From positions 35,108-99,107 of the forward strand of contig NZ_CADIKB010000025.1 in the NCBI RefSeq assembly GCF_902859825.1: 64,000 nucleotides of DNA. Direction: 5' to 3'. Below are positions 1 to 8,883 of the stretch, piece by piece (position 1 is the first letter of the stretch; every line of letters starts with the position of its first letter). Origin of the DNA: Paraburkholderia phenoliruptrix. GTDB lineage: Bacteria; Pseudomonadota; Gammaproteobacteria; Burkholderiales; Burkholderiaceae. Position numbers and translations under genes: made by a program. A model generated the notes under the pieces. The model was not told the DNA's origin. It saw only the letters and a list, made by a program, of their open reading frames with translations, and ran no database searches.

Positions 1-216
1 GCCGGGCTGCTGCCAGGGGCGCCTGAACGTGCCCTGGCCGAAAATGTCCACGCCCGGCCACACAAAGGTATGCCAGTAGCACACTGCAATGCGCAGATGT
101 TCTTCGAGCGTTTTGCCGAGTACCTTTTTGCTTTTATCGTAATAGCGATACGCAAGCGGATTGTCCGATTGCGGGCCTTCATAACGGATCTCGGGAATAT
201 GTTCGAAGTAGGACAT
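1..216 (-). CDS. xylA: Xylose isomerase, N-terminal part (cut by window edge)
   Basis: Reading leftwards from an ATG at 216, the first 72 codons match the start of xylose isomerase: an opening like MSYFEHIPEIRYEGPQS, then NPLAYRYYD, EEHLRIAVCYWHTF and a segment ending RPWQQP, all hallmarks of the XylA N-terminus. The enzyme interconverts D-xylose and D-xylulose in the cytoplasm. A strong ribosome site (GGAAGGAG) lies just before the ATG. The remaining ~370 residues lie outside the window. It is divergent from xylR at 455, the usual arrangement for a locally regulated xylose operon. Confidence 0.93.
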   Translation of the reverse strand, partial: MSYFEHIPEIRYEGPQSDNPLAYRYYDKSKKVLGKTLEEHLRIAVCYWHTFVWPGVDIFGQGTFRRPWQQPG

Positions 217-454
217 CAGCGTCTCCTTCCCATCTAAAGGGATATGTTGCACCGCAACCCGTGCGACATGGCCGGGACGGTCGATAAGGTGACGCCATGC
301 TGCCGCTTGCACGAGGCATCGGCAATTGCGAAATTGCGCAGTGTGCTTGATGTTTCTTACCGCCCGCCGTTTTGTTTTGCCCAGGCGCGCGATTCGCGGC
401 CTAGAATAACTGGACGCTTAAAAACAAGGACTCAGGAGACAAAGGTACTGCGAG
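217..454. promoter_or_regulatory. Divergent xylA/xylR control region
   Basis: This 238-bp gap separates divergent xylA and xylR and must hold both promoters. It has the direct repeat AATTGCG at 324-330 and 332-338, 8 bp apart on the same helix face type of spacing seen for AraC/XylR half sites. That these are XylR half sites is inference; no footprint is visible from sequence alone. Confidence 0.4.
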
Positions 455-1705
455 TTGACGACTCGCATGCCGCTCACCGCCATGACCCGTTCGCCAACAC
501 CCCAGACGACCCATCGGATCGCGCTGCTGTTCAACGCGAACAAGGTCTACGACCGCGAGATCATTACCGGCATCGGCAACTATCTGCTATCCACGCGCGT
601 GGCGTGGGATCTCTTTCTGGAAGAAGATTTTCGCTGCCGGCTGGCGGGCATCGAGCGCTTTGACGGCGACGGCATCATCGCCGATTTCGACGATCCAGCC
701 GTGAGTGAAGCGCTGCGCGATTGTCCGTTGCCGGTGGTCGCAGTGGGCTCGTCATTCGAGGACCCGGCGCAATATCCTCCGGACTTACCCTATATTGCGA
801 CCGACAACAGCAAGCTCGTCTCCCTCGCCTACACGCATTTGATCGGCGCGGGCCTCGAGCATTTCGCGCTATACAGCCTGCCGCAGGCCCCGCAAAACCG
901 CTGGGCGCAGGAGCGCGAACTCGCCTTCGCGCATCTGCGTCACGCGGACGGCCACAGCGCGGAGCAGATTCAGAGCGAGATTTATCGCGGCCTGTCGACC
1001 AGTGCACCTTCATGGAATCAGGCAACCGAGCAACTCACGGCGTGGCTGCGTGAGTTGCCGAAGCCCGTCGGCATCATTGCCGTGACCGACGCGCGTGCAA
1101 GGCATTTGCTGCAAGCGTGCCTGATTGCCGGCATTCCCGTGCCCGAGGAAGTCGCGATTATCGGCATCGACAACGATCCGCTCACGCGCACACTCACGCG
1201 CATTCCGCTTTCGTCGGTCATTCAGGGCACCGAGGAAATGGGCCGCACCGCTGCTCACCTTCTGCACCAGATGTTGCGCGGCGCCCGCTTTCCAGGGCGG
1301 CGCATTCTGGTGCCGCCTGTCGGCATCAACGTGCTCGAATCGACGAAGCACCAACCACTCGCGAGTCCGTATGTGATGCGCGCGCGGCACTTTATTCGTC
1401 AGTACGCGTGCCAGGGCATTCGCACCGAACAGGTGGCCGATTATGTCGGCGTGTCGCGTTCGTCGCTCGAAGAGTACTTTCGACGCGAGCGGCAATGCAC
1501 GGTACATCAGGAAATCTTGCGCCATAAACTCGATGTCGCGAAGGCGCTGCTTGCGAAGCGCGATGCGTCCAGCGCCGAAGTGGCCATACGCTGCGGCTTC
1601 ACGTCATTGCAATACATGTATGCGGTGTTTCGCCGTGAGCTGGGATGCACGCCGCGCGAGTATCAGGAGCGCGCCAACTCGATTCAGGCTTCCGAGCCAG
1701 GCTGA
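455..1705 (+). CDS. xylR: XylR-type AraC-family xylose regulator
   Basis: 416-residue activator of xylose genes. The N-terminal ~300 residues are a LacI/ribose-binding-like sugar sensor (LLFNANKVYDREI near residue 25, ADFDDP, IIAVTDARARHLLQ, IIGIDNDPLTR), and the C-terminal ~100 residues are a double helix-turn-helix AraC domain (VADYVGVSRSSLEEYF; CGFTSLQYMYAVFRRE). This order and these motifs are those of Escherichia coli XylR (392 aa). The frame opens at a TTG (455) with AGGAGACAAAGG just upstream; ATGs at 467 and 482 lie too far from that site. Divergent from xylA and 34 bp ahead of an aldose epimerase, so probably autoregulated in a xylose/sugar operon. Confidence 0.92.
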   Translation: MTTRMPLTAMTRSPTPQTTHRIALLFNANKVYDREIITGIGNYLLSTRVAWDLFLEEDFRCRLAGIERFDGDGIIADFDDPAVSEALRDCPLPVVAVGSSFEDPAQYPPDLPYIATDNSKLVSLAYTHLIGAGLEHFALYSLPQAPQNRWAQERELAFAHLRHADGHSAEQIQSEIYRGLSTSAPSWNQATEQLTAWLRELPKPVGIIAVTDARARHLLQACLIAGIPVPEEVAIIGIDNDPLTRTLTRIPLSSVIQGTEEMGRTAAHLLHQMLRGARFPGRRILVPPVGINVLESTKHQPLASPYVMRARHFIRQYACQGIRTEQVADYVGVSRSSLEEYFRRERQCTVHQEILRHKLDVAKALLAKRDASSAEVAIRCGFTSLQYMYAVFRRELGCTPREYQERANSIQASEPG

Positions 1706-1739
1706 GCATGCCTTTACTCTCTTATTCTTTATCGACGAC

Positions 1740-2813
1740 ATGATCAGCATTGCACAACTTTCCTCCGAATCATGGGGCGCGCTGAGAGGCGGAGACCCGG
1801 TGTCGCTCTTCACACTGCGCAACGCGCACGGGATGAAGGTCGCCATCAGCAATCTGGGCGGCACACTCGTTTCGTGGCACGCGCCGGATCGCGCCGGACG
1901 ACTCGGCGACATTCTGCTCGGCCACGACACGCCCGCTCAATATGTTGCGGCCACAACCTATATGGGCGGTCTGATTGGCCGCTGGGCGAACCGCATTGCC
2001 GACGCACGCTTTACACTCGACGGCATTGAGTACACGCTCGACCGCAATGAAGGCACGAAACTGCTGCATGGCGGTAGCGTTGGCTTTCATCGCGCGATAT
2101 GGGACGTGAGCGAAGACAACGGGTCGCTGCTCATGCGTCTGGAGTCGCCGGAAGGCGATGCCGGCTTCCCGGGGAATGTGACCACGCAAGTCCGCTATAC
2201 GCTCGACGACGACGGCACCTTGACGATCGAATACGAAGCCATGACGGACGCCGCCACGCCGCTCAATCTCACGAGCCACGGCTACTTCAATCTGACGGGA
2301 CGCCCCGGCACCGATATTCGCGGACATATGCTGTCAATCGACGCGGATCAGTTCTTCGAAGTCGACGCGGCCATGATCCCTACGCGCCTTGCCGATGTAG
2401 CGGGCAACGCCTTCGACTTCCGGCAAAGCGCGCCGATTGGCGCGCGCCTCGACTGGCCGCACGGGCAACTGGTGCAGGCAGGCGGATTCGATCACTGCTA
2501 TGTGTTACGCAACGCGGCTGGCGGCTCCGGCAATCTGCGCGAAGTCGCCTGTCTCTATGACCCCGGCAGCGGCCGCGAATTGACCGTCTCAACGGATCAG
2601 CGCGGTTTGCAGTTTTACAGCGGCAACTGGTTGAAAGGCGAAGCGGGGCGCGGCGGAGTGGTCTATCAGGCGCATGCGGGGCTGTGTCTCGAAGCGGGCG
2701 GTTTTCCGAACCAGGTGAATATGCCGGCAGAACAGGAAGATGTCATTCTGCGGCCGGGCGAAACCTACCGCCAGGTCACGGCATACCGCGTGGGTGTGCG
2801 CCAGGGCGTGTGA
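1740..2813 (+). CDS. galM: Aldose 1-epimerase (mutarotase)
   Basis: 357 residues from the ATG at 1740, the usual length for GalM. It equilibrates alpha and beta anomers of aldoses before isomerisation or phosphorylation. Seen motifs: NRIADARF and LLHGG near residues 85-110, the catalytic-His loop TSHGYFNL near 180, and the catalytic-Glu segment LEAGGFPNQ near 318. It follows xylR by 34 bp in the same direction, so co-transcription and a role in presenting alpha-xylopyranose to XylA are likely (inference). The reading frame is open further upstream inside xylR, but this extension has no family similarity and is ignored. Confidence 0.9.
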   Translation: MISIAQLSSESWGALRGGDPVSLFTLRNAHGMKVAISNLGGTLVSWHAPDRAGRLGDILLGHDTPAQYVAATTYMGGLIGRWANRIADARFTLDGIEYTLDRNEGTKLLHGGSVGFHRAIWDVSEDNGSLLMRLESPEGDAGFPGNVTTQVRYTLDDDGTLTIEYEAMTDAATPLNLTSHGYFNLTGRPGTDIRGHMLSIDADQFFEVDAAMIPTRLADVAGNAFDFRQSAPIGARLDWPHGQLVQAGGFDHCYVLRNAAGGSGNLREVACLYDPGSGRELTVSTDQRGLQFYSGNWLKGEAGRGGVVYQAHAGLCLEAGGFPNQVNMPAEQEDVILRPGETYRQVTAYRVGVRQGV

Positions 2814-2982
2814 CAGCTCACTGCAAAGGCTGACGTGCTCGATTACAGCTAGCCGACTTATCAATTGCTGCAAGAGTGAATTACTGTATTGGACGTTTCC
2901 TCTTGCATAACCGCTTCCTACAATCCGCGCATGGTGCCGAGAATCCGCTGCGGCATCGGAACACCATTCCCGGAGGAAGCAT

Positions 2983-3276
2983 ATGAAAACGCTGATTAGA
3001 GCAGTCGCGCTCGCCGTTGTTCTGGCTGCGCCGGTCGCCTCGTTTGCACAGTCGGAGCAGCCGCTCACGCGCGCCGAAGTGAAGGCGCAGTTAAAGCAGA
3101 TCGAACAGGCCGGCTACAATCCGGCGACGGCCGTGGATGCGAACTATCCCGCCGATATTCAGGCAGCCGAAGCTCGCGTCGCCGCACAGAATGCGATGGC
3201 GCAAAGCGACACCACGGGGTATGGCTCGACGGCGACGGGATCGTCGCAAACAGGATCTGGCGTGCCGGCTCAGTAA
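2983..3276 (+). CDS. DUF4148 secreted small protein
   Basis: 97 residues with a cleavable signal peptide (ending near VASFAQ, residue ~22), then the DUF4148 pattern LTRAEVKAQLKQIEQAGY and a low-complexity Ser/Thr/Gly tail. DUF4148 proteins are abundant, exported, and of unknown function in Burkholderia and relatives. GGAGG lies 7 bases before the ATG. It appears monocistronic, with a strong hairpin at 3317-3342 behind it. Confidence 0.85.
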   Translation: MKTLIRAVALAVVLAAPVASFAQSEQPLTRAEVKAQLKQIEQAGYNPATAVDANYPADIQAAEARVAAQNAMAQSDTTGYGSTATGSSQTGSGVPAQ

Positions 3277-3316
3277 CGGCGGTTCCCCGTTGGCATGTGG
3301 CGCCTTGCCGTCGACG

Positions 3317-3342
3317 GAAGGCGCAGTTCATTCTGCGCCTTC
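3317..3342. terminator. Rho-independent-type hairpin between convergent genes
   Basis: Perfect 10-bp inverted repeat, GAAGGCGCAG / CTGCGCCTTC, with a 6-base loop, lying between the convergent genes ending at 3276 and 3388. It has no long T-run but could serve both strands. Confidence 0.6.
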
Positions 3343-3387
3343 TGCGTTTCCTACTGCAATTGCACGCTGTTTTATCCGCCCAGCCTT

Positions 3388-3789
3388 TCAATGCTGCAAA
3401 GTCACCGCGCTCCCGCTTGACTCCGGCTCCTGCTGCGCTATCTGCGATGCCTCTGCAAGAAGCCGCGTCGCACGGCTCGCCGTAATGCGGCTTTGCGGCA
3501 CGCCTTTCGCGTCGAGCGCGATCACCTGATACAACTCACGGTCACATTCCAATTCGCGCTGATACTGTTCCGCCGTGTCGACGAGCAATTCGAGCATGGT
3601 CTGGCGACGGTGGCGCTCATCGCTGGTAATAGCAGGAATCCTACATATCGAGGCCGCAAGCGTAGTCAAGGTATTCAGTTGACTCAATTGCCGGTCGCAT
3701 AGATCGAACGCCGACAGGGCGAGCTTTTCGTATTGAAGGGCGTCGACGGGCGGGCGCGTGGCGAGTGGATTCTTGGCGGATTTGCTCAT
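3388..3789 (-). CDS. Hypothetical protein, helical
   Basis: 133 residues; I do not recognise a family. It starts at an ATG with CAGGAGATC just upstream. The sequence is predicted largely helical, rich in Leu, Glu and Arg, with no signal peptide or membrane segment, and ends in a polar tail. Convergent with the DUF4148 gene. Codon choice looks like that of its neighbours, which supports it being a real gene. Confidence 0.7.
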   Translation of the reverse strand: MSKSAKNPLATRPPVDALQYEKLALSAFDLCDRQLSQLNTLTTLAASICRIPAITSDERHRRQTMLELLVDTAEQYQRELECDRELYQVIALDAKGVPQSRITASRATRLLAEASQIAQQEPESSGSAVTLQH

Positions 3790-4132
3790 GCTGCGATCTC
3801 CTGTTTTACTTCTTCAGATCGCCCGACACTCGCTTGCAAGGTGGGTGAGCGGGCACGTAGCGGGTTAGCAGACCGGCGTTACGTCGAACCGGCGAGCCTT
3901 TCGGCTCCCCACCACGGCCCACCCATTGAAATATAGACGAACAGAGGCAAACGCACTCCCGTCTGAGCGGGTGTGCGGACGTAACGGTCAGGCTGCTAAA
4001 CCTGGTCGCCAGGTGTTTCCCAACGACTCGATAATTATAAGGCAGCGAACCCTCAAAAGGTCTTTTGGGATGAGCTGAAGATGCGCTTTCGCTGCATCCG
4101 CTCTAAGATAAGCCTTCGAAAAAGGAGCGCTT
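3790..4132. other. Intergenic, two small hairpins
   Basis: 343 bp with no convincing gene. It holds the short hairpins GAGCC-TTTC-GGCTC (3894-3907) and ACCTGG-TCG-CCAGGT (4000-4014, followed by GTTT), plus an A+T-rich patch around 4030-4045 that could carry the promoter of the gene at 4133. Confidence 0.4.
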
Positions 4133-4513
4133 ATGGGATCAACCGTCAAGAACTCATTGCTATGGGTGTTCGACCCATTGAACGACGACGCGGGGTTCAT
4201 GAGAAAACGCATGTTCGGTTTCGAAGCCGCTTATATGGACGGCCTGCTGTGCCTCTCGGTCGGCAATGGCGAAGAACCGTGGAATGGGCTGCTGGTGTGT
4301 ACGTCGCGTGAACGGCATGCAGATCTTGTTCGCGAGTTTCCAGAACTCGCGCCGCATCCTGTGCTGGGCAAATGGCTCTATCTGTCGCAAAGGAATGAGG
4401 ACTTCGAAGCGATTGCCGGCACGCTGGTCAAACTCGTCAGCAGGCGTGACTCGCGCATTGGAGTCGAACCGGGCGCGAAGAAAAAGAAATCAAAGAAGGT
4501 CATGGGGAGCTAG
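4133..4513 (+). CDS. Hypothetical protein, possibly TfoX-N-like
   Basis: 126 residues beginning 7 bases after AAAGGAG. The region FMRKRMFGFEAAYMDGLL followed by LSVGN, and VLGKWLYLS further on, resembles the small alpha/beta TfoX N-terminal fold (MFGG-type motif followed by an acidic/hydrophobic strand). The C-terminus is a Lys-rich tail (KKKKSKKV). The family call is weak: I see the motif rhythm but cannot test it. No operon partner. Confidence 0.6.
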   Translation: MGSTVKNSLLWVFDPLNDDAGFMRKRMFGFEAAYMDGLLCLSVGNGEEPWNGLLVCTSRERHADLVREFPELAPHPVLGKWLYLSQRNEDFEAIAGTLVKLVSRRDSRIGVEPGAKKKKSKKVMGS

Positions 4514-4777
4514 GGGTCGCCAGCCTCGACGCCGAGATTGCCCGACGCAGTGGCCGCTTAATTAGTCGTTCTCTGAGCCCGCGCGCAGGATTCCCAGCCC
4601 GCGCCGCCGACACTGGCGCCCGTGGTGCCTTCGCCACCCTCGAACCTCAAGTTCTGCCTTTTTCCGCCGTAGTCCGTAAAAAGGCTCCCGATCCGCGGCC
4701 CAGGCAGAACCGCGCTAAAGGCGTCGCAACCGGCGTTCGATTCGTGCAGTACCCCTTTCACCCTCACGGAAAACACG

Positions 4778-6571
4778 ATGTCCTCACTCCGCACCCGCAT
4801 TCTGATCATTTCGTCGGCGACCGTCATCGGCGCACTCGCGCTTTCCGGTGCCGCGACCTACGTCACGGTGCGCGCCAATACGATGGAGACGATCGAGCAG
4901 AACCTGACCGCCATTGCGGGCGCCAATACACTCGCCATCGACAAATGGGTTGCAGCCAAGGCACAAGCGGTGAAGGCCACTGCGGAAGAAGTCGAGCACG
5001 GCGATCCACAAGGCTTCGTCAAGCATCTGGGTAACGCCGACGGTTTCCCGATCACCACCGTCGGCTGGACGGACAAGAGTTTCTTTTCGACGAGTCCGGG
5101 CACACCGAAAGACTATGACCCGACCGCGCGTCCCTGGTATAAGGCGGCGATTGCAGCAGGCACGCTGATCGTGACGAAGCCGTACGGCGATGCGTCCACG
5201 GGCGTGCCTTATGTTTCCTTTGCTGCACCGATGATTCGCAATGGCGAGCCGACCGGTGCATTGAGCGGCGCGGTGCCGCTCGAAGGCGTGCGCGAAGTGG
5301 TGGCGGCCGTCCACCCCACGCCTGCAAGTCTCGCGTTTGTCGTCGCGCGCGACGGTCAGGTGATCGCGCATCCGGATGCGAAGCTGACGCTCAAGCAGGC
5401 GACCGACATTTCCGCGGCCCTCACGCCCGATGCGCTCGCTTCGCTTGCGCAGGCCACCGCGCCGCTGCAAGTCGAACTGGGCGGCGCCGCCAAGCTGCTC
5501 AAGGCGCAACCGGTGCATGGCACCGACTGGTATCTGGTCATTGCACTCGACAAGGCGGAAGCCACCGCAGGTCTCGGCAACGTGCTCAAAGCACTGGGCG
5601 TGGCAATGGTGTTGCTGACGCTGGCTGCCGTGGGCGTCGCTGCATTCTTTACGTCGCACTCGTTCCGCAGCCTCTCGAAGGTGCGCGACGCGATGGATAA
5701 GATCGGCTCGGGGAGCGGCGACCTTTCGCATCGTCTGCCGGTTGTCGGCAATGACGAGGTCTCGCAAATCTCCGCGTCGTTCAATGCTTTCGTCGAGAAA
5801 ATCGGCGCGGTGCTGCATGAAGTGCGGGCCGGCGTCGAGAACATGAAGACGGCGACGAGCGAAATCGAAATGGGTAACCGCGATCTGTCGCAACGCACGG
5901 AGACGTCGGCTTCCAATTTGCAGAACACGTCTGCCGCGCTGACGGAATTGACAGCGAGCGTCAAACAGTCCGCCGAAGCCGCCGTCGAAGCGACGCGGCT
6001 CGCGACGTCGGCGAGCCAGGCCGCGGCACGCGGCGGCGAAGTGGTCACGAGCGCGGTCAGCACGATGGACGAGATTGCGAAGTCGTCCGCGCGCATCACT
6101 GAAATTATCGGCGTGATCGACAGCATCGCATTTCAGACCAATATTCTGGCGCTGAACGCGGCGGTGGAAGCGGCGCGTGCCGGCGAAAACGGCCGCGGCT
6201 TTGCCGTTGTCGCCGGTGAAGTGCGCACCCTGGCGCAGCGCTGCGCGACAGCGGCGCGCGAGATCAAGGACCTGATTCAGGCGTCCGAAGCAAGTGTCGG
6301 CACGGGCGCGCAGCGTGTGCAGGCGGCCGGCTCGGCAATGCAGGAGATCGTGGAAGGCATTGACCGTGTGAATCGCGTCATTGCCGAGATCGACGGCGCG
6401 ATGAGCGAGCAGAGCGCGGGGATCAGTCAGATCGACCGCAGCGTCGCGGAGATGGATCAGGCCACGCAGCAGAATGCGGCGCTTGTCGAGCAGTCAACAG
6501 CCGCTTCGGCGACGTTGAATGAACAGGCGCATGGATTGTCGAAGGTCGTGGGGTTGTTCCGGCTGGGGTGA
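4778..6571 (+). CDS. Methyl-accepting chemotaxis protein, Cache type
   Basis: 597-residue chemoreceptor. Layout: TM1 at ~8-30, a large periplasmic ligand domain at ~35-265 of the dCache kind (WTDKSFFSTSPG, ARPWYKAAI, PYVSFAAPMI), TM2 at ~273-293, HAMP at ~293-345, and the cytoplasmic signalling hairpin with the conserved AFQTNILALNAAVEAARAG tip. It senses small molecules (often amino or organic acids) and drives CheA. It ends in FRLG with no CheR/CheB docking pentapeptide, unlike the receptor at 8884. Single gene, ATG with CGGAAAA upstream. Confidence 0.93.
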   Translation: MSSLRTRILIISSATVIGALALSGAATYVTVRANTMETIEQNLTAIAGANTLAIDKWVAAKAQAVKATAEEVEHGDPQGFVKHLGNADGFPITTVGWTDKSFFSTSPGTPKDYDPTARPWYKAAIAAGTLIVTKPYGDASTGVPYVSFAAPMIRNGEPTGALSGAVPLEGVREVVAAVHPTPASLAFVVARDGQVIAHPDAKLTLKQATDISAALTPDALASLAQATAPLQVELGGAAKLLKAQPVHGTDWYLVIALDKAEATAGLGNVLKALGVAMVLLTLAAVGVAAFFTSHSFRSLSKVRDAMDKIGSGSGDLSHRLPVVGNDEVSQISASFNAFVEKIGAVLHEVRAGVENMKTATSEIEMGNRDLSQRTETSASNLQNTSAALTELTASVKQSAEAAVEATRLATSASQAAARGGEVVTSAVSTMDEIAKSSARITEIIGVIDSIAFQTNILALNAAVEAARAGENGRGFAVVAGEVRTLAQRCATAAREIKDLIQASEASVGTGAQRVQAAGSAMQEIVEGIDRVNRVIAEIDGAMSEQSAGISQIDRSVAEMDQATQQNAALVEQSTAASATLNEQAHGLSKVVGLFRLG

Positions 6572-6601
6572 ATGAGGGTGAATCCGGGTGAATCCCGTTA
6601 C

Positions 6602-7507
6602 TTAGGGCTGCACGGTAACTGCACCGGTCTTTGCGTCGATATAGTAGTCGACTCGCTGCAAAGCGGGCGATGTGTCGGCGGCCCCCGCCGGCGGAGTATG
6701 GCTGACGACGGTATGCTTGCGCTTGCCCTTCGGTTTCGCTGCCGCGCCAGCCGGGCGATCTGAGCTCGCGCTGCTGGACGGCGGGACGGCCGATTGCGTT
6801 CCGCGCGTTTCGAGAACCACATGCCATACCGCGCTGGGTGATCCGCTACCGCCCGCTCCCGGAATGAGATCGACGGAGGCGACACGCTTGATGTCCTGCG
6901 CGTTCGGCGCTGCCTTTTTTGCAGCCTCGATGGCCAGTGTCGCGGAACCGACCGCCACGTTTTGCGGCGGCCTGTGCACCACACTGTCATAGTTGAGCGC
7001 GGCGAACAGGCCGAGGAACAGCATACCCACGCCGAAAGACAGAAACGTGCCCAGCGTGAACAGTTGCCGCAGGCGATTGTCGCCCGCCTTGAATGCCTTC
7101 TCGGCACTCCTGCCCGCCGTGTCGAGATTATTGATGAGCGTAGCGAGGACGTAGATGGCGAGGAGTATGACGAGGCCGAGCAGGCCCCATGACGCTTTCA
7201 ACAGCCATTCCGCGCGCAGGTTGCCGGTGGCGGGCCCCAGAATGTCCTTGATAAAGCCGATGGTCAGTGCAAGCGTCGCACTCGCGATGGTGACCGTTTG
7301 CTTCAGATGTTCCAGCAGAACGTCGTGCGCTTTCATCCGCGCGGTGAATAGTTGGCTTCGGATATACAACCTGTCGGTCGACGGCGAGCCTGGCGCATCG
7401 GGGTCGACCCAATCGGTCTGGGTGCGCGCCGGTGGAGCCGGAGCGGGCGCTTGAGCCGGAGCGGGCGCCGGAGTGGCGCCAGGCGTCGGTGGAGGGACCG
7501 TGCTCAT
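6602..7507 (-). CDS. Membrane protein with Pro/Ala-rich N-terminus, unknown
   Basis: 301 residues. The first ~32 are a low-complexity Pro/Ala run; then come three hydrophobic segments (~78-98, ~110-132, ~155-178), and a soluble C-terminal part with a Lys/Arg-rich stretch (KPKGKRKH) and a closing strand-like segment (VDYYIDAKTGAVTV). No family recognised. It follows the gene at 7535-7864 by 27 bp on the same strand, so the two probably form an operon. Confidence 0.72.
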   Translation of the reverse strand: MSTVPPPTPGATPAPAPAQAPAPAPPARTQTDWVDPDAPGSPSTDRLYIRSQLFTARMKAHDVLLEHLKQTVTIASATLALTIGFIKDILGPATGNLRAEWLLKASWGLLGLVILLAIYVLATLINNLDTAGRSAEKAFKAGDNRLRQLFTLGTFLSFGVGMLFLGLFAALNYDSVVHRPPQNVAVGSATLAIEAAKKAAPNAQDIKRVASVDLIPGAGGSGSPSAVWHVVLETRGTQSAVPPSSSASSDRPAGAAAKPKGKRKHTVVSHTPPAGAADTSPALQRVDYYIDAKTGAVTVQP

Positions 7508-7534
7508 TGCATGACCGCTTGAAGATTCCCGACC

Positions 7535-7864
7535 TTAATCGGGTGTCGGCGTCCACGGAAACTTGCTTAGTTCGCCGAAATGGTGGACCACGTGCAGCGC
7601 GCGATTGAAGGTCAGTTTGCGGTTGCCGTAGGTGGAGCCGTAATAGTCGAAGAAGGCGTCGTCGCCAAAAAACGTGTCCAGCAGTTCTTCGATGCGGTTT
7701 AAGCGCGTCCTGTTTTCTTCTTCCGCTTCTTGCGCATGCAGGGTCAACGCGAAGAGGTGCAGCGCATTGATGGATACGTCGATGTGGTGCGACACGAACC
7801 GCTCTTCGATCCGCCTGACAGTGTCAATGGTGCGTTCGCTGACCTCGAATTCGACCCGTGCCAT
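7535..7864 (-). CDS. Hypothetical protein paired with the membrane protein
   Basis: 109 residues from the ATG at 7864, chosen because GGGAGA stands 7 bases before it; the frame is open further upstream but without coding character. Acidic, helical (SERTIDTVRRIEERFV, EEENRTRLNRIEELL), then an aromatic patch DDAFFDYYGSTYGN. No known family. Just upstream of, and probably co-transcribed with, the membrane protein ending at 6602. Confidence 0.68.
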   Translation of the reverse strand: MARVEFEVSERTIDTVRRIEERFVSHHIDVSINALHLFALTLHAQEAEEENRTRLNRIEELLDTFFGDDAFFDYYGSTYGNRKLTFNRALHVVHHFGELSKFPWTPTPD

Positions 7865-8148
7865 GATCAATCTCCCGGAAGGCCACACATCTGCGCAATT
7901 AGGCGCGAAAAATGTGTTGCCGACTGTGCGCTGGCGCACAGTCGGATCGATGCGGCATGTGCGTGGGGATAAAACCACGAGCGGTGAGGTACGCGTGCCG
8001 TCGCGCCCCCTAAAAGGCGGAATTCAGATTAACGTCCACCTCGCGTTCGAATGCAATTTGCGGCGCTATCAAACGTTTTCGATCAGCCACCGCCTCCCGC
8101 CCCGCCATAAAATATCCTCGCGTCCAACAGCGTCGGACAGGAGGCGCC

Positions 8149-8694
8149 ATGAAAACCCGCACACGGTTTATCGTCGCAACATTCGCGCTGTTTGTTGCTC
8201 TCGCGGTGCTCTTCGTCCCTTTACCGCCGCGGCTTCGATTCGACACGCGCATCGTTTCTACCGCGTCGATACAGCGCCCTCCTCCGGTTGTGTTCGATTA
8301 CGTCACGACGCCAGCTCACTGGCCGGACTGGCACCCGTCGTCACTGGCGGTCAGCGGCACAGTGGACCATCCCGTCGATGTGGACGAGCAGGTGACAGAG
8401 GCATTCAGTGTGGCCGGCCGACGCGGCCAGGTTGTATGGACCGTCGCTCAACGCGTGCGCCCCAGCCGATGGGTCATAGCAGGAAAGATTGATGGCAGAG
8501 CCGCCGGCACGGTCAGCTATTCTCTGAGCCCGACCGTCGACGGAACCGCGTTCGAACGCGAGTTCACTTATCGCGCGCCGTCGTTGTGGTTCGCGGTATT
8601 GAACTGGGCTGTGCTGCGCGGGCGGATTCAATCGGAATCGGACACGGCAGTCTTGCAACTGAAGGGCCGTCTGGAAGCGTCGTCGCAGCAGTAG
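8149..8694 (+). CDS. SRPBCC-family (START-like) protein, membrane anchored
   Basis: 181 residues. One N-terminal hydrophobic segment (~8-24), then the START/polyketide-cyclase-like fold: the opening strand with RPPPVVFDYVTTPAHWPDWHP is the typical SRPBCC signature. Such domains bind hydrophobic ligands; substrate unknown. Translation starts at the ATG after GACAGGAGG. Stand-alone gene between the membrane pair and the second chemoreceptor. Confidence 0.8.
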   Translation: MKTRTRFIVATFALFVALAVLFVPLPPRLRFDTRIVSTASIQRPPPVVFDYVTTPAHWPDWHPSSLAVSGTVDHPVDVDEQVTEAFSVAGRRGQVVWTVAQRVRPSRWVIAGKIDGRAAGTVSYSLSPTVDGTAFEREFTYRAPSLWFAVLNWAVLRGRIQSESDTAVLQLKGRLEASSQQ

Positions 8695-8883
8695 CCCAAT
8701 CCAGGCAGTCGCCGCACCGCCCCAGCATATGCCCTTCAGAATCCGGCCTCTTTAGCCGTTTACACGAGTTCCGAGGCAACAGCCGACTCACCCGCCGCGA
8801 GCCGCGGCGCCTGTTCTGCCTGCACGCGCTGGACTTTCCGGAATCAGCGGATGCAGGACCAGGATACACAGGAACTCGTCACC